A DNA stretch of 64,000 bases from assembly GCF_900106855.1 (NCBI RefSeq), contig NZ_FNWI01000004.1, forward strand, positions 1,364,001 through 1,428,000, written 5' to 3'. Below the pieces are notes generated by a model. It had not been told where the DNA came from, did no database searches, and was given only the letters and a program-made list of their open reading frames with translations. Origin of the DNA: Varibaculum massiliense. Lineage in GTDB: Bacteria > Actinomycetota > Actinomycetes > Actinomycetales > Actinomycetaceae. Shown here one piece after another: positions 8,612-17,348 of this stretch; positions within the stretch are counted from its first letter, which is position 1, and each line of letters begins with the position of its first letter. Made by a program: the position numbers and the translations under genes.

Positions 8612-9346
8612 ATGGATATGGATAATCGAGTCTTTGCGCATCGCGGCTTAAATACCTTAGCCCCGGAAAATACGATGGCGGCTTTTCGGAAAGTGGTGGA
8701 ACACGGTCTTAACTGGATTGAAACCGATGTCGATATTTTGGGGGATGGAACCGTAATTGTATGCCATGACACCAATTTGGATCGCACCACCAATAAATCG
8801 GGCGGCTACTACGGGCTCACTGCCGCCGATCTAGAATCGATTGATGCTGGCAGCTGGTTTAGTCCCGAGTTTGCGGGAGAAAAGCTTCCTACCCTCCGCC
8901 AACTGGTGGACTTTATGAATGAGACCGGGCTAAATGCCAATATTGAAATCAAATCCAATGAAGCGGGTGCGGCTATGACCCGCCAGCTAATCCGCGCGGT
9001 AATTAAAGAACTGAACCGGCTGAACGGTCCGGAAGTGATTGTGTCTTGCTTTAATCACGTATTATTATCGGAATTTCATGCCCTGGCTCCGGAAATCCCG
9101 CTCGGTTGCCTGTATGAAACCTGCACGCTTAACGATGACTGGCGCTCGGTGTTAGAACTGGTGGGAGCCAGCTATATTCACCCCGAAGATAGCGGTTTAA
9201 CCCGCGAAAAAGTGCGCGCTTTCCGGGACGCAGGGTTCGGGGTCAACGTGTGGACAGTTAACTCTCCTGCCCGCGCTAACGAACTATTTAATTGGGGCGC
9301 AACCGGCATTTTCACCGATGTAGCGCATTTGATTCCCCGTCGCTAG
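8612..9346 (+). CDS. Glycerophosphodiester phosphodiesterase (cytosolic)
   Basis: A 244-residue GDPD-family TIM barrel that hydrolyses glycerophosphodiesters to glycerol 3-phosphate and an alcohol. The family motif is clear: His10-Arg11 in FAHRGLNTLAPENT, Glu37 and Asp39 in IETDVDILGDG, and His52 in VCHD. The metal-binding Glu of the NIEIKSN segment is present. No signal peptide is seen, so it acts in the cytosol like UgpQ. The open frame begins with TTG at 8606, but ATG at 8612 has better spacing from AGAAAG at 8596-8601 and is preferred; ATG 8618 is also possible. The gene is convergent with murB, overlapping by four bases. The nearby glpF-glpK genes suggest a common glycerol/phosphodiester theme. 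Confidence 0.92.
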   Translation: MDMDNRVFAHRGLNTLAPENTMAAFRKVVEHGLNWIETDVDILGDGTVIVCHDTNLDRTTNKSGGYYGLTAADLESIDAGSWFSPEFAGEKLPTLRQLVDFMNETGLNANIEIKSNEAGAAMTRQLIRAVIKELNRLNGPEVIVSCFNHVLLSEFHALAPEIPLGCLYETCTLNDDWRSVLELVGASYIHPEDSGLTREKVRAFRDAGFGVNVWTVNSPARANELFNWGATGIFTDVAHLIPRR

Positions 9347-10614
9347 TTAGCTTCGGTCGCTACCCACACCGGCTCGGGTTCTAGATTTACGTTGAACTTG
9401 GCTTTTACCTTTTCCTGGACTGCGCGTGCCAGCTCCACAATGTCGCCAGAAGTAGCGTGATCGCGGTTGGTGAGCGCCAAGACGTGTTTAGAAGAAAGCG
9501 CGGCTCGCGGCGCGCCCTCGTCTGGGTTAGAACGGGGGAGGGCGAATCCTTTTTCCAAGCCTGCGTGCGAAATCAACCAGGCGGCAGAGGTTTTTACCTG
9601 CCCCTCCACCTGGGGAGCTTCGCCAGTCACCGCGTTGCGCAGCTGCAGATTAAATACCGGGAAACGCGGAGCCTCGGGAGGAAGTTGCTCCGCGTCCTCG
9701 GTTGAAATAATCGGGTTAGTAAAGAAGGAACCACAGGAGCGGGTATCGGGGTCGGCGGGATCTAGTACCATCCCTTTAGAGCGTCGCAGCTCTAAAACTG
9801 CCTGACGCACCTCGCGCATATCAGCGCGTTCCCCCAACTTAACCCCTAATTTCTCTGCCAACTGTTGATATTCGATGGGCGCAGACAGGGAGGCATGCGC
9901 TAACTGAAAATCAGCCGCTAGCACCACGTAACGTCCGGTATAACCCCAGGTGTGTCCCCCTCCGGCCTCCTCATCCTGTAAAGAGCGTTTAATAATCGAG
10001 GTGCGGTAGCCCAGCTGTAAATCCCCGACCGGCAAAATCCGGATACCATCACGAAGCCGATCGAAAACCCGCACCGTGGACAAGGTTTCCGCCACTTCAT
10101 GCCCGTAGGCACCAATATTTTGCACCGGAGCTGCCCCTACGGTTCCAGGGATACCCGAAAGGGCTTCTAGACCCATTTGATCTTCATCAATGCAGGCACA
10201 CACGAACTCATCCCAGGATTGCCCAGCAGGCGCGCTCACCAGGGCGCCTCCGCAAGCGGTATCTTCGGTTACCGTTACCCCGCTGCGCCGATCTTGCACC
10301 ACCACCAGGTCAGATAAGTTCTCCCCACATAGCAGATTGGAACCTCCCCCCAACACCAGGAGTTGCTCTCCCGCGCGGTCTGCCTCTCGTACCGCCGCGA
10401 CCAGTTCGTCCTCTGTATCTACCTGGTAAAACGCTTTCGGTTTTCCCCCGGTACCGATAGTGGTCATATCCCTTAAATCCGGGATTTCACCGCCCTGCAA
10501 CGCATCTTTGTTATCGCTGGCTTTCCGGTACCAGGCGGGAACCGGCTTCGTGGGTTGGTGATCAGCGCGCGGGGAAATCCACTCACAAGAGTCGGTGAAA
10601 TCGGTTTTTACCAT
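9343..10614 (-). CDS. murB: UDP-N-acetylmuramate dehydrogenase
   Basis: A 423-residue flavoprotein that reduces UDP-GlcNAc-enolpyruvate to UDP-MurNAc with NADPH in peptidoglycan precursor synthesis. The FAD-binding segment contains LVLGGGSNLL (87-96) and SGIPGTVGAAPVQNIGAYG. The substrate domain has GYRTSIIK, GRYVVLAADFQL and SCGSFFTNPI with the catalytic Ser. The C-terminal Glu region is present. Compared with usual MurB enzymes there are about 45 extra residues before the DLRDMTTIGTGG motif; the next in-frame Met (residue 50) lies inside the conserved fold, so the extension is probably real. ATG is at 10612-10614. The gene is ten bases from the SorC-like regulator gene upstream and may be read from the same transcript. 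Confidence 0.95.
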   Translation of the reverse strand: MVKTDFTDSCEWISPRADHQPTKPVPAWYRKASDNKDALQGGEIPDLRDMTTIGTGGKPKAFYQVDTEDELVAAVREADRAGEQLLVLGGGSNLLCGENLSDLVVVQDRRSGVTVTEDTACGGALVSAPAGQSWDEFVCACIDEDQMGLEALSGIPGTVGAAPVQNIGAYGHEVAETLSTVRVFDRLRDGIRILPVGDLQLGYRTSIIKRSLQDEEAGGGHTWGYTGRYVVLAADFQLAHASLSAPIEYQQLAEKLGVKLGERADMREVRQAVLELRRSKGMVLDPADPDTRSCGSFFTNPIISTEDAEQLPPEAPRFPVFNLQLRNAVTGEAPQVEGQVKTSAAWLISHAGLEKGFALPRSNPDEGAPRAALSSKHVLALTNRDHATSGDIVELARAVQEKVKAKFNVNLEPEPVWVATEAN

Positions 10615-10623
10615 GTCTCTATT

Positions 10624-11634
10624 CTAGGGCTTGACTAGCGCCCACACTTTTTCCGCAACCGCCTTATCGCAAACTAAATCGGTTACTACCCCGGCATTCA
10701 AGGCGCCCAACAGGGATGGAGCCTTAGCTTTACCAGCAACTACACATAAACGACGAGGGATACGCCGCAACTGTTCCGGGCTAGGTCCGGTAGCGCGCTT
10801 ATTTAGAGAAATATCGCTCCAGGAACCATCCGGTCTGATTAACACGGTACAAACGTCCCCGACCACCTTATCTAGCGCCAACTTATTAAGTTCGCTGTGG
10901 GTGAGGTAACCGGCGGAATAAACGTGGGAGGGGATTTCGGCTCGCAGCGCACCCACGCTAAATACCGCTATGGTGCATCTTTCTTGCCAGTTGAGGACGC
11001 GCTGCACCGCGCCCTCGCGCCAAAGAGCTTCTTTAGTTTCGGGGTTGTCAAAAAAGGCGGGCACCGGGAACTGTACGATATTGGCTTTCCACTGGTAAGC
11101 CATACGTGCCAAGATTCCGCCTACATGCGCGATTCCAGAGGTATCGGTAGAAGCGGCACCGTTTAACTGCACCAAAGTTACGTTATCCACGTCCTTCTTA
11201 GTTATGTGAACAGCCATTTCGGTGGTGGTGTTCCCCCAGGCTATGCCGACTATCTCCCCGTCTTGAACCAGTTGCCCCAACATTTGCGCCGCAGTTTTTG
11301 CCACAGTTTCCAGGATGCGGTTTTGGGTAGTGTCGGGAGGTAACTCCACGATATGCACATTTACCCCAAAGCGTTCTTGCAGCTGACGTTCCAGACGAGT
11401 GTGGGGGGTATTTGAAGTTTGCACCGAAATAGTAACGATCCCCCGTTGCCTCGCGTAAGAAAGCAAGCGGGAGACCGTGGAGCGGGAAACTCCCATCCGC
11501 CGCCTAATCGCTTCCATGGTCTGTCCTTGCACGTAGTAGGCGAAGGCAGCGCTGCGTGCCAGTTCATCTTTGCTGGCGCTTGGCTCACTAAAAGGGTCTT
11601 CAGCCGGTTGTGTTTCTGTTGACAAAAATCTCAC
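10624..11634 (-). CDS. SorC-family transcriptional regulator, probable regulator of glycerol genes
   Basis: A 336-residue regulator. The N-terminal helix-turn-helix spans about residues 28-65 (QTMEAIRRRMGVSRSTVSRL). It is followed by a SorC/DeoR-type sugar-phosphate-binding domain with VGIAWGNTTTEMA near 130 and the NKRATGP-type segment near 285. Proteins of this family are tetrameric and respond to phosphorylated sugars or polyols. The gene is divergent from glpF-glpK, and GAACA-type half-sites lie in the gap, so it probably controls glycerol uptake; that is inference. The start is GTG at 11632-11634. Another GTG or Met further in would remove part of a poorly conserved N-terminus, so the exact start is uncertain. 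Confidence 0.88.
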   Translation of the reverse strand: MRFLSTETQPAEDPFSEPSASKDELARSAAFAYYVQGQTMEAIRRRMGVSRSTVSRLLSYARQRGIVTISVQTSNTPHTRLERQLQERFGVNVHIVELPPDTTQNRILETVAKTAAQMLGQLVQDGEIVGIAWGNTTTEMAVHITKKDVDNVTLVQLNGAASTDTSGIAHVGGILARMAYQWKANIVQFPVPAFFDNPETKEALWREGAVQRVLNWQERCTIAVFSVGALRAEIPSHVYSAGYLTHSELNKLALDKVVGDVCTVLIRPDGSWSDISLNKRATGPSPEQLRRIPRRLCVVAGKAKAPSLLGALNAGVVTDLVCDKAVAEKVWALVKP

Positions 11635-11655
11635 CCCCGCGCTTCGGCGCGCACG

Positions 11656-11694
11656 TTTGTTCTTCCATGTTGAACATTAATGCTAGAGAACAAA
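11656..11694. promoter_or_regulatory. Operator candidate upstream of glpF
   Basis: TTTGTTCT (11656-11663) and AGAACAAA (11687-11694) form a perfect inverted repeat. Between them lies a second palindrome, ATGTTGAACAT (11667-11677), sharing the GAACA half-site. Such spaced GAACA/TGTTC half-sites suit a SorC-type tetramer. The cluster lies between the regulator start (11634) and glpF (11819). Confidence 0.5.
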
Positions 11695-11818
11695 AAATAA
11701 AAGCAGAAGTCATTGAGGAAGGATGTTACGCAGCAAGGAAGCTTGTCGCACCTTAACCGTGACTTACAAAACTTAATAGCAACCACATAATCCAATAACC
11801 TAGCGCAAAGGAGCGCGT

Positions 11819-12640
11819 ATGTTAGCGACATTAAATGATCTGCTGGTACCGATGGCGGCAGCCACCCCAAGTAGCGGCGAGATCTTCGCTTCAGAATTCT
11901 TTGGCACCGCCATTCTTTTGATGTTCGGTGTTGGCACCTGCTGCACCAATAACCTTTTGAAATCGAAAGGCAAAGGCGGCGGCTGGTTAATGATCAACTT
12001 CGGGTGGGGTTTGGCAGTGTACATGGGTGTGTATGCAGCCTATAAAACCGGCGGTCACCTCAACCCGGCGGTCACCATCATGAAAGCTGTCTGGCACGGA
12101 ATGGACAGCAATGTAACCCTCAACGGCCCCAGCATCGCCAAGGGCGGCATTCCGGTAACCACTACTAACGTGATTATCTACATTGTGGCGCAGCTACTGG
12201 GGGCGATGGTGGGAGCCCTACTGGCTTACCTGACCTACAAGAAACAGTTCGATCAACCGATGGAGGATCCCCGTCCCAAGCTATGGTGCTTCTCCACCGC
12301 GCCCGAGGTTCGTTCCTACGGTTGGAACCTGGTTACCGAGATTATCGGCACCTTCGGTCTGTTGGCTTTCGTGATGGTTTCTGGCGGTACCCCCACGCAG
12401 GTAGGTCCGCTAGCGGTTGCCCTTTGTATCGTAGTTATCGGTATCGCTTTGGGTGGTCCTACTGGATACGCCATCAACCATGTTCGTGACCTGGGGCCGC
12501 GTATTACCTTCAGCTTGCTTCCGATGAAGGGTGGCAAGCCGGACGCTGACTGGGCTTACTCCTGGGTACCCTTAGTTGGCCCCACGATTGCTGCCATTAT
12601 TACCCCACTGATCGTCGTCGGCCTGGGAATGGCTGCCTAA
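11819..12640 (+). CDS. glpF: Glycerol uptake facilitator, MIP family, variant second NPA
   Basis: A 273-residue aquaporin-family channel with six hydrophobic segments. The first half-helix motif is normal, GGHLNPAVTIM with NPA at 82-84. The second reads GYAINHVRDLGPR, so the position of the second NPA (220-222) is Asn-His-Val. The following Arg223 that lines the selectivity filter is kept, as is the Asp typical of glycerol-conducting members. A clear AAAGGAG site precedes ATG 11819. Its place before glpK indicates glycerol facilitation into the cell, where GlpK traps it. The NHV variant could alter the pore or its selectivity. Confidence 0.9.
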   Translation: MLATLNDLLVPMAAATPSSGEIFASEFFGTAILLMFGVGTCCTNNLLKSKGKGGGWLMINFGWGLAVYMGVYAAYKTGGHLNPAVTIMKAVWHGMDSNVTLNGPSIAKGGIPVTTTNVIIYIVAQLLGAMVGALLAYLTYKKQFDQPMEDPRPKLWCFSTAPEVRSYGWNLVTEIIGTFGLLAFVMVSGGTPTQVGPLAVALCIVVIGIALGGPTGYAINHVRDLGPRITFSLLPMKGGKPDADWAYSWVPLVGPTIAAIITPLIVVGLGMAA

Positions 12641-12688
12641 AAAGAGCTTAGAGAAAACAAATAGCAAGAATCCTTAAGGAAGATTAGT

Positions 12689-14215
12689 ATGACCGAGAAA
12701 AAATATGTAATGTCCATTGACCAGGGGACTACCTCGTCACGGGCAATTTTGTTTGACCACAGCGGACAGATTGTGTCGCTAGGGCAAAAAGAACACGAAC
12801 AGATTTTTCCCAAGGCCGGTTGGGTTGAACATAATCCGATTGAAATCTGGGACAACATTCGTGAATGCGTAGCTGATGCCCTGCAAAAGGCAGAAGTAAA
12901 CCGACATGAAATCGCAGCAGTGGGGATTACCAACCAACGCGAAACCGTGGTGGTCTGGGATAAGAACACGGGGGAGCCGGTATATAACGCGATTGTTTGG
13001 CAAGATACCCGCACCTCGCAGATTATTCGCCAGCTCGCCGGTGACGAGGGGCTTTCCAAGTATCGCGATATTTGCGGACTCGATTTGTCCACCTACTATT
13101 CCGGACCGGAAATCAAGTGGATTTTGGATAATGTCGAGGGCGCGCGCGAAAAGGCAGAAGCCGGTGACCTGCTATTTGGTAACACCGACTGCTGGGTACT
13201 TTGGAATATGACTGGCGGCGTGAACGGCGGGGTACACAAGACTGATGTCACCAACGCATCGCGCACCATGCTGATGGATATTCGTACCCTGCAGTGGCGG
13301 GAAGATATTTGCAAAGACTTCGGGATTCCCATGTCGATGCTGCCCGAAATTTGCTCTTCTTCCGAGGTGTACGGCTATGGCCGTAAGAATGGTCTGCTGA
13401 TTGACACCCCGATTTCCGGGATTTTGGGTGATCAGCAGGCAGCCACCTTCGGGCAGGCCTGCTTTAAGAAGGGCATGGCCAAGAATACTTACGGTACTGG
13501 CTGCTTCGTGCTGATGAATACCGGGGAAGAACCGGTATTTTCCAATAATGGTTTGCTCACTACCGTGGCCTACAAGATCGGTGATAATAAGCCGGTTTAC
13601 GCTCTGGAAGGCTCAATCGCGGTTGCCGGGTCGCTGGTGCAGTGGCTGCGTGACAACCTGGGATTGATTAAGGCCTCGGACGAAATTGGGAAACTGGCTA
13701 GCACCGTAGACGATAACGGTGGTGTCTACTTTGTGCCTGCGTTCTCTGGTTTGTTTGCCCCCTATTGGAAGGATGATGCCCGGGGTGCGATTGTGGGGCT
13801 GACCCGCTACAACAACAAGGGACACATTGCGCGTGCGGTACAGGAAGCTACTCCCTATCAGACCCGCGAGGTCTTCGATGCCATGATGGCAGACTCGGGT
13901 GTAGAGCTCAAAGAGCTGCGGGTAGATGGCGGCATGACCAAGGATGAAATGGTGATGCAGTTCCAGGCCGACCAATTGGGGGTACCGCTGGTACGACCAG
14001 AGGTACTAGAAACCACCGCGCTGGGTGCGGCTTATGCTGCCGGTATCGCCGTGGGATTCTGGGATGGCGAGCAAGATGTGATTGATAACTGGGCAGAAGG
14101 TAAGCGCTGGACTCCTGGTGAAGATCGCGAAGAATATGACCGCAACTACCGCCTGTGGAAGAAAGCGGTTACCCGCACCTTCGATTGGGTGGACACCGAT
14201 GTAGAGAACGCCTAG
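12689..14215 (+). CDS. glpK: Glycerol kinase
   Basis: A 508-residue FGGY-family kinase that phosphorylates glycerol to sn-glycerol 3-phosphate with ATP. The N-terminal phosphate loop [12 protein letters not shown], the substrate segment [15 protein letters not shown] and the second-domain motif [14 protein letters not shown] are all standard for GlpK, as is [14 protein letters not shown]. Length matches the family. AAGGAAG precedes ATG 12689. Only 48 bases separate it from glpF, and a strong terminator follows, so glpF-glpK form a two-gene unit, presumably controlled by the SorC-type regulator encoded divergently. Confidence 0.97.
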   Translation: MTEKKYVMSIDQGTTSSRAILFDHSGQIVSLGQKEHEQIFPKAGWVEHNPIEIWDNIRECVADALQKAEVNRHEIAAVGITNQRETVVVWDKNTGEPVYNAIVWQDTRTSQIIRQLAGDEGLSKYRDICGLDLSTYYSGPEIKWILDNVEGAREKAEAGDLLFGNTDCWVLWNMTGGVNGGVHKTDVTNASRTMLMDIRTLQWREDICKDFGIPMSMLPEICSSSEVYGYGRKNGLLIDTPISGILGDQQAATFGQACFKKGMAKNTYGTGCFVLMNTGEEPVFSNNGLLTTVAYKIGDNKPVYALEGSIAVAGSLVQWLRDNLGLIKASDEIGKLASTVDDNGGVYFVPAFSGLFAPYWKDDARGAIVGLTRYNNKGHIARAVQEATPYQTREVFDAMMADSGVELKELRVDGGMTKDEMVMQFQADQLGVPLVRPEVLETTALGAAYAAGIAVGFWDGEQDVIDNWAEGKRWTPGEDREEYDRNYRLWKKAVTRTFDWVDTDVENA

Positions 14216-14252
14216 TGGCGTTCCCAAGACACAGCTGAATAGCAACAAGCAT

Positions 14253-14291
14253 CCCGGGAGCCTGGATTTAATCCAGGCTCCCGGGTATTTT
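14253..14291 (+). terminator. Rho-independent terminator of glpFK
   Basis: A perfect 15-bp stem (14253-14267 with 14271-14285) around a TTA loop is followed by GTATTTT. It lies 37 bases after the glpK stop. It could also stop weakly from the other side, where the beta-helix gene ends at 14358. Confidence 0.9.
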
Positions 14292-14357
14292 GCAGGTATC
14301 TGTCTAGTTGCCTCGAATACCTTAGAAATATTGAGGTTCGGGGGGTCCGAAGTCAGG

Positions 14358-16079
14358 CTAGATATAATCTTCAGGGGTATCCTCTGGGGCTTCGGCCGCT
14401 CCAATGGTCGGATTGAGGGGAATATCCCTACCAAAAAAGTCATGCTCCACTTGATTGCCATTAGCATCAACAATGCTTTTACCTGTAGCAATAGCGGGAG
14501 AATTGGGTAGTGGCTTGAAAATGTCGAATGCTGTGTGGGAAGTAGAGTCATTGTGCCGGCGTGCTTGTCTATCATCCGAGACCTTTACAGCAGTATCGCC
14601 ACTGATTACCGGTGTTCCTTTTGCTGCTACCTGTTTATTTGAATCATTAGCATGGGTGGAAAAGTTGTAGAACAAGTTATTGTCATATATCTGAGAACTA
14701 GATCCCCAATTTTCAGTTACCTCAAGGACATCATCAGGTTTATAAAAGATATTGTTTTCTATGACTGCAGGAGCATCTCCCCTGGTAATGATGCTAGATC
14801 CGTTGGCCATGATGAAAATATTGTTATATATGTGAGCATCCTGTTGTCCCGCTAAGTCCAGGGCTCCCCGTCCGTCGCTGTGAGCAATGTTGTAACGGAA
14901 AGTATTGTGCATAGACCCAGCGCCACAGAACATAACGGTGGCGCCGCTATTGGCGAAAGAATAGTTGTACTGGTAGACAGTTCCATCTCCGTAGTCCGCG
15001 TCCCACGGCTGACCATCCCCGTTACCACAGTGGGCGTTACGAGTATGGAATGCTTCGTTATATTGGAAAATGGCATTTTTGCATCGCCAAGGCCAAATCG
15101 CGGCGGCTACTCGACCCCATTCAGCATCTTGCGGCCCCTCGATATTGTAAGGATGTAAATAGTCAGTGGCGTTGATATAGCGGGCAGCTCCATCAGAGAC
15201 ATTATGTTCAACGAGGGGGCGATCGCAGTACATGACGGTAATAGCATCACCACCTGCATCTTTAACATAGTTACCCCGGATCAAGACTTTACTGGATCCG
15301 TATTTAGCAATTATCGCATCGTCTATCGGGCCATCTTGAGGCTGGTCGATAATGTTTTGATAGGCGGTGTAGCCTGCAGCTATTCCCCACCGGCTTACTG
15401 TTTCAACACGGTTATTCAATATTTGTAAATCATCAAAACGAGCGATTTTTTGGGGCTCTGCAGCAGGTTTGCCGTCTGCAGGGTAGTGCGCCATGAAATA
15501 GATACCACCATTAGCAAGGTGCTTATCGTAAATATTGCCGTCTACATCGTGAATGTACATATCAGAAACTACGACGTGTTTCACCGGGCCGTTCTCAGCA
15601 ATACCCGCCAACCCGGTACGTTCCAGAGCTAAACCATCATTATATTTTTTGGGGTCAGCTGCCGGATTCGTCTCTCGGTCATTGGTCAACTCTAAACCAG
15701 AAATTTCCAGGTAGCTGACATCTCTGAATAGGAGCGCACTGGAAACCTCTGCCTTATTACGGTGCAGCTCGATGGGGGCGTGATAATCCTGAATCCAACG
15801 TCCTTGCCCATTAGCGTTAATAATCGGGCGTTTCCCGCCCTGGCCGTAGGGTTTAATTTGAATCGGAGCATCTTTAGAGCCGTTAGAACCTGCCTTCAGG
15901 TGCAGAGCTTGTCCATTCCAGGTGTCCCCACTCTTTAGCAGGACTTTATCGCCTGGCAGCAGAGTTATTTCATTAATTCTAGCCAGAGTTTGGAACGGTT
16001 CGTGTTCGCTGGTTCCCGAATTGCAATCGTTTCCCCTACTGGAGGATACGTAATAGCTAGTACCCTTTACCTCACTCAT
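14358..16079 (-). CDS. Right-handed beta-helix protein, possible cytosolic GH136 lacto-N-biosidase
   Basis: A 573-residue protein that begins with the YYVSSSRGND...GTSEHEPFQTL motif typical of parallel beta-helix polysaccharide enzymes and then shows repeated Asn-rich beta-helix coils. I read it as related to GH136 lacto-N-biosidases. A segment near the middle, CGNGDGQPWDADYGDG, holds Asp355 and Asp362 seven residues apart. That is the spacing I recall for the catalytic pair of Bifidobacterium longum LnbX. There is no signal peptide or anchor, so it would act inside the cell. It is the last gene of the LNB/GNB cluster, 25 bases after the kinase, with GAGGGAG before ATG 16077-16079. Cutting imported lacto-N-tetraose to lacto-N-biose would feed GH112. 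Another beta-helix hydrolase or lyase activity is possible. Confidence 0.65.
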   Translation of the reverse strand: MSEVKGTSYYVSSSRGNDCNSGTSEHEPFQTLARINEITLLPGDKVLLKSGDTWNGQALHLKAGSNGSKDAPIQIKPYGQGGKRPIINANGQGRWIQDYHAPIELHRNKAEVSSALLFRDVSYLEISGLELTNDRETNPAADPKKYNDGLALERTGLAGIAENGPVKHVVVSDMYIHDVDGNIYDKHLANGGIYFMAHYPADGKPAAEPQKIARFDDLQILNNRVETVSRWGIAAGYTAYQNIIDQPQDGPIDDAIIAKYGSSKVLIRGNYVKDAGGDAITVMYCDRPLVEHNVSDGAARYINATDYLHPYNIEGPQDAEWGRVAAAIWPWRCKNAIFQYNEAFHTRNAHCGNGDGQPWDADYGDGTVYQYNYSFANSGATVMFCGAGSMHNTFRYNIAHSDGRGALDLAGQQDAHIYNNIFIMANGSSIITRGDAPAVIENNIFYKPDDVLEVTENWGSSSQIYDNNLFYNFSTHANDSNKQVAAKGTPVISGDTAVKVSDDRQARRHNDSTSHTAFDIFKPLPNSPAIATGKSIVDANGNQVEHDFFGRDIPLNPTIGAAEAPEDTPEDYI

Positions 16080-16104
16080 ATTTTTCGCTCCCTCTATCTA
16101 AATA

Positions 16105-17223
16105 TTAGTTGTGGGAAGTTTGAGAAACTATCTGCTGCATAATGGGTAGTTTTCTTTCCATATCACGAACCAATTTTATCTGAGTACGAGCCCGATCCAG
16201 ATTATGATTTGCGCGCTGAATTTGAAAATAGTTGTCACCGGAAATGTAGTCAGTCAAAAAACGCATGCCACACTCATAGGTCATGATTAGGGCTCCCTGG
16301 GGAAGCATTTCAATCTCTAAGTCAGTCAAGTGTCCTTGTAAACCCGCCAAAAATCCTTTTGTAAATGCCGTAAATAATTCCAGAGAACAGGAAACTTTAC
16401 TCAAATCGATTTCATCTTCCCGGGCAGTAGAAGCTCCAAAACGAATCGAATCTCCGAAATCATTCATAGCTAATCCCGGCATTACGGTGTCTAAGTCGAT
16501 AACTGCGATAGCTTTTCCGGTCTTTTTATCCAAAAGTACATTATTTGATTTGGTGTCATTATGGGTAACTCTCAGTGGTAAATCACCTGTTCTCTGCAGA
16601 TCGGGAAAGACGTGGCACAGATGCTTATATTGACGGAAAAAGTTGATTTCCTGGCGAACAGTAGCTGCCCGTCCCACGGGATCAGCACCCACTGCCTTTT
16701 CGAATTGGTGAAAACGATTGACTGTATCGTGAAAGCCGGGGATAACCTCGTGAAGGGTGTCAGCCGGAAAATCAGCTAAGCGCCGCTGAAAACTACCGAA
16801 ACCCACGCCAGACTCATAAAAATCCCAAGGATTCTCAACTTTGTCTAGGGTGTAAGAGTCGCCAATATATGTGTACAGACGCCACCAGTTATTATCAGGA
16901 TCCCGATAGCAAGGGTAGCCGTCAAAAGTGCGGATTACCCTTAAGGTTTCTCTATTCGGATCTCCACCTTCCGCAATAATCTTTGCTTGTAAATACTCAG
17001 TAACTGCCGCGATATTTTCCATCAGCCCTACCGGGTCAGTGAAAATATCAGTGTTAATCCGTTGCAAAATCAAGGGTGATTCGCTGCCGTCAGGCAGGTG
17101 GCATTTTGCGAGAAGAGTGTCGTTAATATGACCGGATCCGTAAGGGGAAGCTGCTAAAAAATCTCCTTGTACCCGAAAATTTTTAACCGCGCGTTTTATT
17201 TGCTTAGGTAACAATCTCTGCAC
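16105..17223 (-). CDS. nahK: N-acetylhexosamine 1-kinase-like phosphotransferase
   Basis: A 372-residue protein of the APH fold. The catalytic loop is VTHNDTKSNNVLLD (His221, Asn222, Asp223) and the metal-binding segment is AVIDLDTVMPG near 241-250. The N-terminal GSGHINDT loop replaces a P-loop. Length and motifs match the bifidobacterial NahK (LnpB) that phosphorylates the C1 hydroxyl of GlcNAc or GalNAc. GH112 enzymes release exactly these sugars from lacto-N-biose or galacto-N-biose, so the context supports the call. The start is GTG at 17221-17223, with AAGGA nine bases upstream. A strong hairpin separates it from the upstream permease gene. Confidence 0.88.
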   Translation of the reverse strand: MQRLLPKQIKRAVKNFRVQGDFLAASPYGSGHINDTLLAKCHLPDGSESPLILQRINTDIFTDPVGLMENIAAVTEYLQAKIIAEGGDPNRETLRVIRTFDGYPCYRDPDNNWWRLYTYIGDSYTLDKVENPWDFYESGVGFGSFQRRLADFPADTLHEVIPGFHDTVNRFHQFEKAVGADPVGRAATVRQEINFFRQYKHLCHVFPDLQRTGDLPLRVTHNDTKSNNVLLDKKTGKAIAVIDLDTVMPGLAMNDFGDSIRFGASTAREDEIDLSKVSCSLELFTAFTKGFLAGLQGHLTDLEIEMLPQGALIMTYECGMRFLTDYISGDNYFQIQRANHNLDRARTQIKLVRDMERKLPIMQQIVSQTSHN

Positions 17224-17259
17224 TTATTTTCATCCTTTACGTACTGTTTGACGTTATAA

Positions 17260-17341
17260 GCAAGCAGCCCCTAATCACGGGATGCGAATACCTCAGGCAG
17301 GTTATTGGCTGCTTGCTATGAAGAACAAGCAGCCAACAACC
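17260..17341 (-). promoter_or_regulatory. Intercistronic hairpin with a third, competing repeat copy
   Basis: On the minus-strand RNA, 17341-17326 pairs with 17315-17300 over 16 base pairs, including one G-U, around a 10-base loop. It starts eight bases after the permease stop. A further copy of the arm core GCAAGCAGCC (plus strand 17260-17269) lies downstream and could pair with the other arm instead. No T-run follows, so it is not a classical terminator. It may stabilise the transporter message or tune nahK expression. Confidence 0.6.
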
Positions 17342-17348
17342 ATAATCG

